Below the pieces are notes generated by a model. It had not been told where the DNA came from, made no database searches, and saw only the letters and a list, made by a program, of their open reading frames with translations. From an uncultured Prevotella sp. (lineage in GTDB: Bacteria > Bacteroidota > Bacteroidia > Bacteroidales > Bacteroidaceae): DNA of 64,000 bases. Both the position numbers and the translations under genes were made by a program. Below, piece after piece: positions 52,754-62,828 of this stretch (its first letter is position 1; every line of letters begins with the position of its first letter). The stretch lies in the NCBI RefSeq assembly GCF_937863835.1, contig NZ_CALMHT010000111.1, positions 1-64,000 of the forward strand, given 5' to 3'.

Positions 52754-54037
52754 ATGAAAAAAGTATTATTTGCAATCATTTCAGTATTAATGGCTATCCC
52801 TTCTTTTTCTCAGAATCAGTTTGTCAAAGTAAAAGACGGACATTTCCTGAAAGACGGTAAACCATATTATTATGTAGGGACAAACTTCTGGTACGGTGCC
52901 ATCTTGGGTTCCACAGGTCAGGGCGGAAATCGTCAGCGACTGTGTGCAGAACTGGATAAGATGAAATCTATGGGCATTGACAATCTGCGTATACTTGTCG
53001 GTGCCGATGGAGAAAGGGGTATCAAAACAAAAGTGGAACCTACGTTGCAAATCAAACCGGGTGTTTACAATGATACTATTTTAGCAGGATTGGATTATCT
53101 TCTCTCAGAGATGAATAAGCGTAATATGGTGGCAGTGCTTTATCTCAACAATTCATGGGAATGGAGCGGGGGATACGGTTTCTATCTGCAGTATGCAGGT
53201 GCCGGAATAGCACCGCGCCCCAATGAAGACGGATATCCCGCCTATATGAATTTCGTGCGCAAATATGCCACAAACGAAAAGGCACATCAGTTGTTTTACG
53301 ATTATGTGCGTTTTATCTTAGGCAGAACCAACCGCTATACCCACAAACGGTATGTAGACGATCCCGCCATCATGTCATGGCAGATAGGTAATGAACCGCG
53401 CGCTTTCGGTAATGATGAACTGAAACCGTTTGCCAAATGGCTCGCCGAGGCTTCGTCCATGATACGCAGTATAGATAATAATCATCTGATCTCTATAGGC
53501 AGCGAAGGTTCTTGGGGATGCGAAGGGAATTATCAGACATACGAAGAAATCTGTTCAGACAAAAACATAGATTATTGCAACGTGCACCTTTGGCCGTACA
53601 ACTGGGGATGGGCCAAGAAAGACAGTCTGGTGGAAAACCTGGGACGTTCCTGCAAGAATACCAAAGAGTATATAGACAAACATCTGGCCATCTGCGCAAA
53701 AATCAAGAAACCATTGGTGATGGAAGAATTCGGATATCCAAGAGACGGATTCTCTTTCTCTCCTTCATCCACAACGAAAGGTCGTGACGGTTATTACAAA
53801 TATGTATTCTCGCAAATCGTAGACAACGCCAAGAAAGGCGGCTTCTTCGCTGGTTGTAATTTCTGGGGTTGGGGAGGACAAGCCCAACCGAAACACGAAA
53901 ACTGGCAGGTGGGTGACGATTATTGCGGAGATCCTGCACAAGAACAACAAGGGTTGAATTCTGTCTTTTCGTCAGACTCGTCAACACTATCTATCGTCAA
54001 AGAGCAGGTAAATAAGATGACCGAAATAGGTAAATAA
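52754..54037 (+). CDS. GH5 endo-beta-1,4-mannanase (GH5_7-like)
   Basis: The 427-residue secreted enzyme (signal peptide 1-19, ending SFSQ) has the GH5_7 mannanase pattern: GHFLKDGKPYYYVGTNFWYG, LRILVGADGE, LYLNNSWEWSGG, acid/base Glu214 in WQIGNEPRA, HLWPYNWGW and nucleophile Glu325 in MEEFGYPRD. It hydrolyses internal beta-1,4-mannosidic bonds. No lipobox is present, so it is periplasmic or released. It lies after a terminator in PUL unit B. Confidence 0.93.
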   Translation: MKKVLFAIISVLMAIPSFSQNQFVKVKDGHFLKDGKPYYYVGTNFWYGAILGSTGQGGNRQRLCAELDKMKSMGIDNLRILVGADGERGIKTKVEPTLQIKPGVYNDTILAGLDYLLSEMNKRNMVAVLYLNNSWEWSGGYGFYLQYAGAGIAPRPNEDGYPAYMNFVRKYATNEKAHQLFYDYVRFILGRTNRYTHKRYVDDPAIMSWQIGNEPRAFGNDELKPFAKWLAEASSMIRSIDNNHLISIGSEGSWGCEGNYQTYEEICSDKNIDYCNVHLWPYNWGWAKKDSLVENLGRSCKNTKEYIDKHLAICAKIKKPLVMEEFGYPRDGFSFSPSSTTKGRDGYYKYVFSQIVDNAKKGGFFAGCNFWGWGGQAQPKHENWQVGDDYCGDPAQEQQGLNSVFSSDSSTLSIVKEQVNKMTEIGK

Positions 54038-54059
54038 ATATTGTACATCATACACTAAG

Positions 54060-54086
54060 AAGCCCGATTTTATCGGGCTTTTTACT
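54060..54086 (+). terminator. Terminator of PUL unit B
   Basis: AGCCCGAT pairs with ATCGGGCT around a TTT loop, followed by Ts, 23 bp after the GH5 mannanase stop. Confidence 0.85.
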
Positions 54087-54108
54087 TTTATTAACTAGGC
54101 GTGTAAAT

Positions 54109-54167
54109 AAAGTGTAAGGTATTGTCAAAAAAGTATTATATTATAAAGAAAAGATATATTAACTTTG
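54109..54167 (+). promoter_or_regulatory. PUL operator-promoter C
   Basis: AAAGTGT (54109-54115) and AAAGTAT (54130-54136) start 21 bp apart; TAACTTTG (54160-54167) is the -7 box, again 51 bp from the first repeat. It heads the long unit from GH27 to the epimerase. Confidence 0.8.
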
Positions 54168-54199
54168 CAGCTATAATTTAAAATCTAATAAATATAATT

Positions 54200-55426
54200 A
54201 TGAATCAAAGACTCAAGTTCATTGCAGTTATTTTTCTTTTCGCGTTAACAGTGCCGGCTTGTGCACAGAAATGGGAACATTTGGCTGATACCCCTCAGAT
54301 GGGATTTAATACATGGAACAAATTTCAGTGTGATATCAATGAGAATATTATAGTAGGCATAGCAGACGCTATGGTCTCTACCGGTTTGAAGGATGCCGGG
54401 TACGTATACATCAATCTCGATGACTGTTGGCATGGCGACCGTGACGCCGATGGTTTCATTCAGGCAGACAAAGTGAAATTCCCTCATGGAATCAAGTGGC
54501 TTTCGGATTATGTACATGCCAAAGGACTGAAACTGGGCATTTATTCCGATTGCGGTACACAGACCTGTGGCGGTCGACCGGGTAGTCTGGGACATGAATA
54601 CCAGGATGCTTTGCAGTATGCCCGTTGGGGTGTCGATTATCTGAAGGAAGACTGGTGTAATACCACCAATATCAATGCAAAGGGAGCTTATCAGTTGATG
54701 AGCGATGCCCTCAGGGCAGCCGGCAGACCTATCTTCCACAGTATGTGCGAGTGGGGTGACAATATGCCTTGGAAATGGGCAAAGAATATAGGGCACAGTT
54801 GGCGTATCGGACCGGATATATGGTGTTCTTTCGACTCATTGCATGTATTCCCGACATTTACACAATACAGTGTGATGCATTGTATCGCCAAGAACGATAC
54901 CCTGCGTCAGTATGCCGGTAAGGGGCATTGGAACGACCCCGATATGCTCGAAGTGGGCAACGGTATGACAAACAATGAAGACCGCGCACATTTCGCTATG
55001 TGGTGTATGATGGCCTCTCCGCTTATTATCGGTAATGATATCAGAAATATGAGCGCAGAGACAAAAACCATTTTGATGAACAAGGAAATGATAGCCGTGG
55101 ATCAGGACACACTGGGTGTACAGGGTTATCATCATTCCACTATCGACGGGATGCAGTTCTGGTTTAAACCGCTCGCAGGCGGCGACTGGGCGATGACGGT
55201 ACTTAATCCTACCAAGCAACCGGTCACTTATGCACTCAACTGGCAGAAATTCAATTTCACCGATATGCAGGTTTCCGGTAAGAGTACCGCTTTCGATAAG
55301 ATAGAATACAAGGTACGTAATCTCTGGGCTCATAAGATGGAAGGAAAAACATCAAAGAAAAACAAGACGGAAAGGAAAATAACCGTCCCTGCACACGACG
55401 TGATATCATATAGGTTAATAAAATAA
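54200..55426 (+). CDS. GH27 alpha-galactosidase
   Basis: The 408-residue secreted enzyme (signal peptide to about residue 22, PACAQ) has TPQMGFNTWNKFQCDINE, INLDDCWHGDRDADG, LGIYSDCGTQTCGGRPGS, the nucleophile Asp151 in YLKEDWC and acid/base Asp206 in RIGPDIW. GH27 enzymes remove alpha-1,6-galactose from galactomannan. The Ala-Cys before Gln could act as a weak lipobox. It is the first gene of PUL unit C and lies 5 bp before the esterase gene. Confidence 0.94.
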   Translation: MNQRLKFIAVIFLFALTVPACAQKWEHLADTPQMGFNTWNKFQCDINENIIVGIADAMVSTGLKDAGYVYINLDDCWHGDRDADGFIQADKVKFPHGIKWLSDYVHAKGLKLGIYSDCGTQTCGGRPGSLGHEYQDALQYARWGVDYLKEDWCNTTNINAKGAYQLMSDALRAAGRPIFHSMCEWGDNMPWKWAKNIGHSWRIGPDIWCSFDSLHVFPTFTQYSVMHCIAKNDTLRQYAGKGHWNDPDMLEVGNGMTNNEDRAHFAMWCMMASPLIIGNDIRNMSAETKTILMNKEMIAVDQDTLGVQGYHHSTIDGMQFWFKPLAGGDWAMTVLNPTKQPVTYALNWQKFNFTDMQVSGKSTAFDKIEYKVRNLWAHKMEGKTSKKNKTERKITVPAHDVISYRLIK

Positions 55427-55431
55427 GATAT

Positions 55432-56715
55432 ATGAAAAAAATAATCATCCTTTTGCTGGCCTTCATGGCAATGTTGCCGGTATCAGCACAGATACGCGGC
55501 TATAATATACGTGTTACCGTCACTCCCGACCATAAAGACTGGAACTACAAGGTTGGCGAGACAGCATCTTTCGTTGTCAATGTACTCAAGTCGGGCACAT
55601 TGCTCGACCATGTGAAGGTGGATTACGAAGCCGGACCGGTGATGTATCCCGATGTCAAAAAGAAAGATGTGACACTTCAGGACGGTACGATGAAATGGAG
55701 CGGCAAGATGACCACTCCCGGTTTTTATCGTCTGAAGGTGACCGCCCATGTAGGAGGCAAGGATTATGACGGACTCTGTACGGCATCTTTTTCACCCGAG
55801 AAGATACAACCGACAACTGAATGTCCGAAAGATTTCGATGAGTTCTGGAATAATGCCATCAAGGATGCCCGTAACACTTCACTGGAACCGACCCGGGAAC
55901 TGTTGCCCGAACGTTGTACGAAAGATGTCAACGTATATCAGGTCAGTTATCAGAACGTCCGTTGGGGAAGTCGTACTTATGGTATCCTGTGTGTACCTGT
56001 CAAACCGGGTAAGTATCCTGCTCTGTTAAGAGTTCCAGGTGCCGGCGTGCGCCCCTATCAGGGAGATGTATATACAGCATCGAAGGGAGCTATCACACTC
56101 GAAATAGGAATACATGGCATACCGGTCACGATGCAACAGGATTATTATGACAAACTGGCTCAGGGCGCGTTGTTCTGCTATTGGGACTTCAATATGGACA
56201 ACCGCGACCAATCTTATTATAAGAGAGTATTCCTCGGAGCAATCCGTTCGATAGACTATATCGCTTCCCTGCCCGAATGGAACGGTACAAGTCTTGGTGT
56301 AACAGGCAGCAGTCAGGGTGGTATGTTATCCCTCGTCTGCGCCGGATTAGACAAACGTGTCACCTTCTATGGAGCCGTACATGCTGCGCTCTGCGACCAT
56401 ACCGCGTCACTGAAAGGTATCGCCTGCGGTTGGCCGCATTATTTCTATTACGACAAGCAACACATCGACCCGAAGAAGGTGGAGACATCAAGATATTATG
56501 ACGGAGTCAATTTCGCCCGCCGAATCACAGCCAACGGTTGGTTCTCTTTCGGATACAACGACGAGGTGGTTCCGCCTACATCCGCTTACGGTACGTATAA
56601 TATCGCAGGAGGTAAGAAAGAACTGCATCCTTATCAGGAAACGGGACACTTCTGGTATCAGGAACAATGGGACGAATGGGAAGCATGGCTTCTGAAACAG
56701 ATGGGAATAGAGTAA
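55432..56715 (+). CDS. CE7-type acetyl esterase (acetyl xylan esterase family)
   Basis: This 427-residue secreted protein has a signal peptide (to PVSAQ), an N-terminal Ig-like domain (about 25-120) and an alpha/beta hydrolase domain like CE7 acetyl xylan esterases. RVPGAGVRPYQG carries oxyanion-region residues, the nucleophile is Ser294 in GSSQGG, and GYNDEVVPPT and TGHFW supply Asp and His. Softwood and konjac mannans are acetylated, so it would deacetylate manno-oligosaccharides in the periplasm. Its sequence cannot exclude activity on acetylated xylan. Confidence 0.88.
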   Translation: MKKIIILLLAFMAMLPVSAQIRGYNIRVTVTPDHKDWNYKVGETASFVVNVLKSGTLLDHVKVDYEAGPVMYPDVKKKDVTLQDGTMKWSGKMTTPGFYRLKVTAHVGGKDYDGLCTASFSPEKIQPTTECPKDFDEFWNNAIKDARNTSLEPTRELLPERCTKDVNVYQVSYQNVRWGSRTYGILCVPVKPGKYPALLRVPGAGVRPYQGDVYTASKGAITLEIGIHGIPVTMQQDYYDKLAQGALFCYWDFNMDNRDQSYYKRVFLGAIRSIDYIASLPEWNGTSLGVTGSSQGGMLSLVCAGLDKRVTFYGAVHAALCDHTASLKGIACGWPHYFYYDKQHIDPKKVETSRYYDGVNFARRITANGWFSFGYNDEVVPPTSAYGTYNIAGGKKELHPYQETGHFWYQEQWDEWEAWLLKQMGIE

Positions 56716-56747
56716 AATTAATAACTTGAAGCAAACCGTATCTTATC

Positions 56748-59057
56748 ATGAAAAAACTATTGACAATATTAACAGCAACAACAATGGCACTGACAGTAAA
56801 TGCGAAAGGTGACGCCAAGTTACCTATTTATAAGAATCCGAAGGCTTCCATCGAACAGCGGGTCAATGATCTGCTGAACAGGATGACGCTTGAGGAGAAG
56901 GTGGGACAGATGAATCAGTATGTCGGACTCGAACATATCCGTGAGAACAGTAAGACGATGACGGCTGCCGATCTTGCCACCAATACAGCTACTGCTTTTT
57001 ATCCCGGTATTACGGATAAGGATGTAGCCAAGTGGACCGAACAGGGACTGATCAGTTCGTTTCTTCATGTGCTGACATTGGAAGAGGCCAATGAGTTGCA
57101 GCGGTTGAATATGAAGAGTAGGTTGCAGATACCTCTTATTATCGGTATCGACGCCATTCACGGCAACGCCAAATGCCAGAACAATACGGTTTATCCTACC
57201 AATATCGGACTCGCCAGTTCTTTTGATGTCGACATGGCTTATAAGATAGCGCGTCAGACAGCCTTGGAGATGCGTGCCATGAACATGCAGTGGACGTTTA
57301 ATCCGAATATCGAAGTGGCCCGCGACCAGCGTTGGGGACGCTGCGGTGAAACGTACGGGGAAGATCCGTATCTGGTTACGCAGATGGGCGTGGCCACGGT
57401 GAAAGGTTATCAGCGCAACCTTGATTCAGACCAGGATGTACTGGCCTGTATCAAACATTTCTGCGGCGGCACTCCTATCAATGGTACCAACGGTGCTCCA
57501 GCCGACCTTTCCGAACGTACACTCAGAGAAGTATTTTTCCCTCCATATATCGCAGGCGTGAAAGCCGGAGCGATGTCGCTGATGACGGCTCATAACGAAC
57601 TCAACGGTGTTCCTTGTCATACCAACAAATGGTTGATGCAGGATCTTCTCCGTAACGAATGGGGATACAAAGGTTTTATCGTCAGCGACTGGATGGATAT
57701 AGAGCATTGTGTAGACCAGCACCATACGGCCAAAGACAATAAGGATGCTTTTTATCAGAGTATTATGGCAGGTATGGATATGCACATGCACGGCGTGGAA
57801 TGGCAGGAAGATGTCTGCGCACTGGTGCGTGAGGGTAAGATACCTGAAAGCAGGATAGACGAATCCGTCAAACGGATATTGGAAATCAAGTTCCGCTTGG
57901 GTCTTTTCGAGCATCCTTACGGTGATGTGAAGACACGCGACAAGGTGATTAATACTCCCGAACATAAGCAGACCGCCCTTGAAGCGACCCGCAATTCTAT
58001 CGTCCTGTTGAAGAATGCCGATAACATCTTACCGCTGGATGCATCCAGATATAAGAAAGTGCTGGTAACAGGTATCAATGCCAACGATCAGAATATCATG
58101 GGCGACTGGAGTGAACTTCAGCCCGAAGACAAGGTGTCTACGGTACTCAAGGGATTGAAACAGGTACAGTCCAATACCGATTTCGAGTTTGTGGACCAAG
58201 GTTGGGATCCGCGTAATATGGACCCGAAGAAGGTGGACGAAGCGGTAGCGAAAGCGAAAGACTGCGACCTGAATATTGTTTGCTGCGGTGAATATATGAT
58301 GCGTTTCCGTTGGAACGACCGTACCAGTGGCGAAGATACAGACCGTGATAACCTCGACCTTGTAGGTCTGCAGAACGACCTCATCAAACGGTTGTACGAG
58401 ACAGGTAAACCTACTATTCTGATTATCATCAGCGGTCATCCCCTCAGTGTCACATGGGCTGCTGAACATCTCAATGCAGTAGTCAACGCATGGGAACCGG
58501 GACAGTTTGGCGGTCAGGCCATCGCCGAGATACTATATGGCAAAGTGAATCCGTCGGCCAAACTGGCGATGACGATGCCTCGTTCAGTCGGTCAGATTCA
58601 GACTATCTATAATCATCATCCTTCCGCTTTCTTCCATCCGGTAGTCTGCGGAACATCCGAACCGCTCTATCCGTTCGGTTTCGGACTGTCGTATACGACA
58701 TACAAGTATAGCAATCTCACCCTCGATAAGACGGCTATGGCAAAAGACGGCAGTGTAAAAGCCTCTGTTACCATTACAAACACAGGCAGTCGCGACGGCG
58801 TAGAGATAGCTCAGTTGTATATCCACGATGTCGTGGCATCGGCAGAGCGTCCTGTCAAGGAACTGAAGGACTTCAGACGTGTGGCGCTGAAAGCAGGTGA
58901 AAGTAAGACTGTCGACTTCACGATTACGCCCGACAAGCTCGCTTTCTATGATAAGGACATGCATTACGGTGTGGAACCGGGTGATTTCGATGTTATGATA
59001 GGTGGCAGCAGTAAGGATGCCGACGAACTGAAAGCGACATTCACAGTAGAAAATTAA
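56748..59057 (+). CDS. GH3 beta-glucosidase-like glycoside hydrolase
   Basis: The 769-residue secreted enzyme (signal peptide about 1-20) has the usual GH3 order. The TIM barrel holds GRCGETYGEDPYL and nucleophile Asp314 in IVSDWMD; the second domain has NADNILPLD and DGTVPFG-like segments; a fibronectin-III-like C-terminus follows (VTITNTGSRDGVEIAQLYI). It would remove non-reducing glucose (or another beta-linked sugar) from glucomannan oligosaccharides. It lies 32 bp after the esterase gene. Confidence 0.93.
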   Translation: MKKLLTILTATTMALTVNAKGDAKLPIYKNPKASIEQRVNDLLNRMTLEEKVGQMNQYVGLEHIRENSKTMTAADLATNTATAFYPGITDKDVAKWTEQGLISSFLHVLTLEEANELQRLNMKSRLQIPLIIGIDAIHGNAKCQNNTVYPTNIGLASSFDVDMAYKIARQTALEMRAMNMQWTFNPNIEVARDQRWGRCGETYGEDPYLVTQMGVATVKGYQRNLDSDQDVLACIKHFCGGTPINGTNGAPADLSERTLREVFFPPYIAGVKAGAMSLMTAHNELNGVPCHTNKWLMQDLLRNEWGYKGFIVSDWMDIEHCVDQHHTAKDNKDAFYQSIMAGMDMHMHGVEWQEDVCALVREGKIPESRIDESVKRILEIKFRLGLFEHPYGDVKTRDKVINTPEHKQTALEATRNSIVLLKNADNILPLDASRYKKVLVTGINANDQNIMGDWSELQPEDKVSTVLKGLKQVQSNTDFEFVDQGWDPRNMDPKKVDEAVAKAKDCDLNIVCCGEYMMRFRWNDRTSGEDTDRDNLDLVGLQNDLIKRLYETGKPTILIIISGHPLSVTWAAEHLNAVVNAWEPGQFGGQAIAEILYGKVNPSAKLAMTMPRSVGQIQTIYNHHPSAFFHPVVCGTSEPLYPFGFGLSYTTYKYSNLTLDKTAMAKDGSVKASVTITNTGSRDGVEIAQLYIHDVVASAERPVKELKDFRRVALKAGESKTVDFTITPDKLAFYDKDMHYGVEPGDFDVMIGGSSKDADELKATFTVEN

Positions 59058-59076
59058 TCAAACGAAGAATAGGACG

Positions 59077-60174
59077 ATGAAGCATATATTATTGACAACA
59101 TTCATGGCATCAGTTTTTCTGACCGCCTGCGCAGCAACGAACAAGATGGTGAAAACAAAGATTACCCCTGCCGTTCAACTCGAACAGAAGTTGGTCAAAC
59201 TGCAGAAGAAAGGTTATATGATAGGTCATCAGGACGACCCGATGTACGGTACTTCATGGAAGTATGAATATAACAGGAGTGACACCAAAGAAGTGTGTGG
59301 AGACTATCCCGCCTTGATGGGTTTCGACTTAGGCATGATAGAACTCGGTTCCGATGAGAATCTGGACGGCGTACCGTTCGACCGTATGCGCGAAGAGATA
59401 CAGAATCAGTATAACCGTGGCGGCGTGATCACCCTCAGTTGGCATCCTTACAATCCTGTCACGGGAGAGAATGCATGGGACCCGTCAGGCGATGCTGTCA
59501 CAGCCATACTGCCCGGAGGAGCCCAACATGCTAAATTCGAAGGTTGGTTGAATACCGTAGCGCAGTTTATCTTGTCGCTGAAAACCAAAGACGGTCAACA
59601 GATTCCTATCATATTCCGTCCGTGGCACGAAATGTCAGGCGGTTGGTTCTGGTGGGGCATCAAGTCGTGCACAACCGAGCAGTATAAACAGTTGTACCGT
59701 ATGACGATCGAATATATGAGAAGTAAGGGCATCACCAGTGCTCTATATGGTTTCTCACCCAATTTCGAAGCCAATGATACCGAACAGCACTATCTGAAGT
59801 ATTATCCCGGTGACGAATACGTAGACCTGATGGGTATAGACATTTATCAGTTTGACCCGACAGGTGAAGAGTATATGAAGAATCTGGACAACGAACTGAA
59901 AATCGTGACCAAGTTGGGTAAAGAGCACCATAAGATTATCTGTCTGGCCGAGACAGGATATCAGAATGTACCCGATTCCACATGGTTCACCACCAAGTTG
60001 ATGCCGGTTGCAGACAAGTATCCGATATCATATCTGCTTCTGTGGCGCAATGCCTGGGACAAACCGAAAGAAAATTTTGGACCGGCGCCCGGCAAAAGTT
60101 GTGTAGCCGACTTCCTCAAATTCTACAAAGCAAAGAAGACATTATTCATCAAAGACATCAAAGACATCAAATAA
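59077..60174 (+). CDS. GH26 beta-mannanase lipoprotein
   Basis: The 365-residue lipoprotein has Cys18 in LTAC followed by AATNK. It lacks the acidic residues seen after the Cys in the surface lipoproteins here, so it is probably periplasmic. GH26 motifs are GYMIGHQDDPMYGTSW, LSWHPYNPV, acid/base Glu185 in RPWHEMSGGWFWWG and nucleophile Glu292 in LAETGYQ. Related enzymes release mannobiose, the substrate needed by the epimerase encoded downstream. The gene ends in a small 9-bp tandem repeat coding IKDIKDIK. It lies 19 bp after GH3. Confidence 0.94.
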   Translation: MKHILLTTFMASVFLTACAATNKMVKTKITPAVQLEQKLVKLQKKGYMIGHQDDPMYGTSWKYEYNRSDTKEVCGDYPALMGFDLGMIELGSDENLDGVPFDRMREEIQNQYNRGGVITLSWHPYNPVTGENAWDPSGDAVTAILPGGAQHAKFEGWLNTVAQFILSLKTKDGQQIPIIFRPWHEMSGGWFWWGIKSCTTEQYKQLYRMTIEYMRSKGITSALYGFSPNFEANDTEQHYLKYYPGDEYVDLMGIDIYQFDPTGEEYMKNLDNELKIVTKLGKEHHKIICLAETGYQNVPDSTWFTTKLMPVADKYPISYLLLWRNAWDKPKENFGPAPGKSCVADFLKFYKAKKTLFIKDIKDIK

Positions 60175-60192
60175 ACGATAAATATAAAGATT

Positions 60193-61356
60193 ATGACAGA
60201 TTTCTCAAAAAGAGTAGAGGCATTGAAGGCTCATCACGAGACACTCCTCTCACGTAAGAATGAACCAGAAGAATGGGGTAACGGTATTTATACAAGATAT
60301 AAATATCCTATATTGACGGGAGAACATGCACCGTTGACATGGAAATATGACTTCAACGAAAAGGACAATCCATATCTGATGCAACGCATTATGATCAATG
60401 CGGCACTCAATTCAGGTGCTATCAAATGGAAAGGAAAATATGTATTGGTGGTACGTGTCGAAGGCGCTGACCGCAAGTCGTTCTTCGCTGTAGCAGAGAG
60501 TCCCAACGGTATCGACAATTTCCGCTTCTGGGACGAACCTGTCACCATGCCCGACGACATTATACCGGCAACCAATATCTATGATATGCGTCTTACCCAA
60601 CATGAAGACGGATGGATATATGGTATCTTCTGCGCAGAGCGCCACGACGACAGTCAGCCCGGCGATCTCTCGGCAGCCACGGCTACAGCAGCCATTGCCC
60701 GTACCAAGGACCTGATCCATTGGGACCGTCTGCCTGACCTGAAGACCAAGAGTCAGCAGCGCAATGTCGTACTTCATCCTGAATTTGTCGATGGCAAGTA
60801 CGCTTTCTATACACGTCCACAGGACGGATTTATCGATGCCGGTTCAGGTGGCGGTATCGGTTGGGCGCTCGTAGACGATATCACCCATGCCGAGATCAAG
60901 GAAGAGAAGATTATCAACAGCCGTCATTATCATACCATCATGGAAGTGAAGAACGGCGAAGGTCCTCATCCTATCAAGACACCACAGGGATGGTTGCATC
61001 TTGCTCACGGTGTACGTGGCTGTGCCTCAGGTCTCCGTTATGTACTGTATATGTATATGACAGCCCTCGACGACCCGACACGTGTGATAGCCCAACCGGG
61101 CGGATTCTTTCTCGTACCGCAGGGAGAAGAATATATCGGCGACGTGATGAATGTTGTGTTCGCCAATGGATGGATTGCCGACGAAGACGGAAAGGTGTTC
61201 ATCTACTACGCATCATCGGATACACGTATGCATGTAGCTACATCCACTATCGACCGACTGGTAGACTACTGTATGAACACGCCGCAGGACGGTTTCACTA
61301 CGAGTAAGTCGGTAGAGACCATCAAAGCCCTGATCGCAAAGAACAAAGGACTGTAA
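60193..61356 (+). CDS. GH130 4-O-beta-D-mannosyl-D-glucose phosphorylase
   Basis: This 387-residue cytoplasmic enzyme (no signal peptide) splits mannosyl-beta-1,4-glucose with phosphate to mannose-1-phosphate and glucose. The five-bladed propeller of GH130_1 is visible in FAVAESPNGIDNFRFWDEP, TNIYDMRLTQHEDGWIYGIFC, IARTKDLIHWDRLPDL, HPEFVDGKYAFYTRPQDG and YYASSDTRMHVATSTIDRLVDY. Placement beside an epimerase and a symporter matches the described mannan pathway of Bacteroides fragilis. Confidence 0.95.
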   Translation: MTDFSKRVEALKAHHETLLSRKNEPEEWGNGIYTRYKYPILTGEHAPLTWKYDFNEKDNPYLMQRIMINAALNSGAIKWKGKYVLVVRVEGADRKSFFAVAESPNGIDNFRFWDEPVTMPDDIIPATNIYDMRLTQHEDGWIYGIFCAERHDDSQPGDLSAATATAAIARTKDLIHWDRLPDLKTKSQQRNVVLHPEFVDGKYAFYTRPQDGFIDAGSGGGIGWALVDDITHAEIKEEKIINSRHYHTIMEVKNGEGPHPIKTPQGWLHLAHGVRGCASGLRYVLYMYMTALDDPTRVIAQPGGFFLVPQGEEYIGDVMNVVFANGWIADEDGKVFIYYASSDTRMHVATSTIDRLVDYCMNTPQDGFTTSKSVETIKALIAKNKGL

Positions 61357-61378
61357 ATCAATTAAAATTATTCATATC

Positions 61379-62776
61379 ATGGCAAAATTAAGTGAAAAGA
61401 TAGGGTATGGTTTCGGTGATATGTCATCATCGATGTTCTGGAAAATATTCACATACTACTTACCTTTTTTCTATTCCGAAATATTCGGCCTTACCTTAGG
61501 TGAGGCAGCAATGCTTCTACTGGTCACCAAGTTGTGGGATGCTGTTTTCGACCCGATCATGGGAATCATCGCCGACCGTACCAAGTCACGTTTCGGCAAG
61601 TATCGTCCTTATCTGTTGTGGATAGCGATACCTTTCGCGGTCATGGGCGTGCTCACGTTTACCACCCCAGCCTTTTCTCATGGTTGGAAACTGTTCTATG
61701 CTTATGCGTCGTACATATTGATGATGACGGTGTACAGTGGCATCAATGTTCCTTATGGGGCGATGCTCGGTGTCGTCAGCGATGATGCCAATGAACGTAC
61801 CGTATTCTCGTCGTTCAGAATGTTTTTCGCTTACGGCGGCAGTTTTCTGGCTTTGGCTATATTCGAACCCGTGCGCGATCTGTTCGGAGGAAAAAATTCT
61901 GCCACGGCATGGACATTGACGATGGTTGTCATCGGAGTCATCTGTGCCATACTCTTCTACTTCTGTTTTAAGATGACAAGGGAAAACGTAGTCCCTGTGG
62001 AATCGGAAGAGAAAGTATCGATAGGTAAAGATATCCTTTCACTGTTGACCAACGGTCCGTGGTGGATTATGTTGGTAGCTGCCATAGCGGCACTACTTTT
62101 CAATTCCATCCGCGGTGGTGTTGCCGCTTATTTCTTTCAGGACTATATCGGTAACGCAGGCAGTCTGGGAATGGGACTCACGCTGTCGTGCGGTGTGTTC
62201 CTGGCTATCGGCGAGATTTCCAATATGGCGGGAGTCGTACTGGCTGTACCAATTTCGCGCCATATCGGGAAGAAGTATACGTATATATTTGCCATGATCG
62301 GTTCGTGTGTACTGAGCGTTGTCTTCTATTATATGCCCCAAAATGTAATCGGAGTATGGTGCCTGTTGATATTACAGATATTCATATCCGCTTTTGCCGG
62401 AATGACCTTCCCGTTGTTATGGTCCATGTATGCGGATATATCAGATTATTCCGAGTATAAGAACGGTAGCAGCAGTACCGGACTGATTTTCTCTTCGTCA
62501 TCCATGGCACAGAAGTTTGGCGGAGCGTTTGGCAGTGCACTGATTCTTTGGATTCTTGATGCTTTCGATTACAAGTCTGCTTCAGAGGCGGCTGGTTCTG
62601 CCGTAGCAATCGTGCAGACCCCCGCTACGATTGATGGTCTCAATCTGATGATGAGTTGGATACCGGCAGCCGGATGTGTGTTAGCCGCCGTCGCTGTCGC
62701 CTTTTATCCATTAACGGAAAAGCGGTTGAAACCGATTGTCGAAGAACTAGAGAAGCGTCGCGCTATCAAGAAATGA
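61379..62776 (+). CDS. GPH/MFS-family inner-membrane sugar symporter
   Basis: This 465-residue protein has about 12 transmembrane segments and the glycoside-pentoside-hexuronide pattern: EKIGYGFGDMSSSMFWKI at the N-terminus, DAVFDPIMGIIADRTKSRFGKYRPYLLW after helix 2, and SMYADISDYSEYKNGSSSTGLIFSSS later. It would carry mannobiose or related disaccharides into the cytoplasm with a cation. It lies between GH130 and the epimerase, each 22-52 bp away. Confidence 0.93.
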   Translation: MAKLSEKIGYGFGDMSSSMFWKIFTYYLPFFYSEIFGLTLGEAAMLLLVTKLWDAVFDPIMGIIADRTKSRFGKYRPYLLWIAIPFAVMGVLTFTTPAFSHGWKLFYAYASYILMMTVYSGINVPYGAMLGVVSDDANERTVFSSFRMFFAYGGSFLALAIFEPVRDLFGGKNSATAWTLTMVVIGVICAILFYFCFKMTRENVVPVESEEKVSIGKDILSLLTNGPWWIMLVAAIAALLFNSIRGGVAAYFFQDYIGNAGSLGMGLTLSCGVFLAIGEISNMAGVVLAVPISRHIGKKYTYIFAMIGSCVLSVVFYYMPQNVIGVWCLLILQIFISAFAGMTFPLLWSMYADISDYSEYKNGSSSTGLIFSSSSMAQKFGGAFGSALILWILDAFDYKSASEAAGSAVAIVQTPATIDGLNLMMSWIPAAGCVLAAVAVAFYPLTEKRLKPIVEELEKRRAIKK

Positions 62777-62828
62777 ACAGTCTGACAAATCGCATATAAC
62801 TGGATTAACCAATCTAAACATAAAGACA

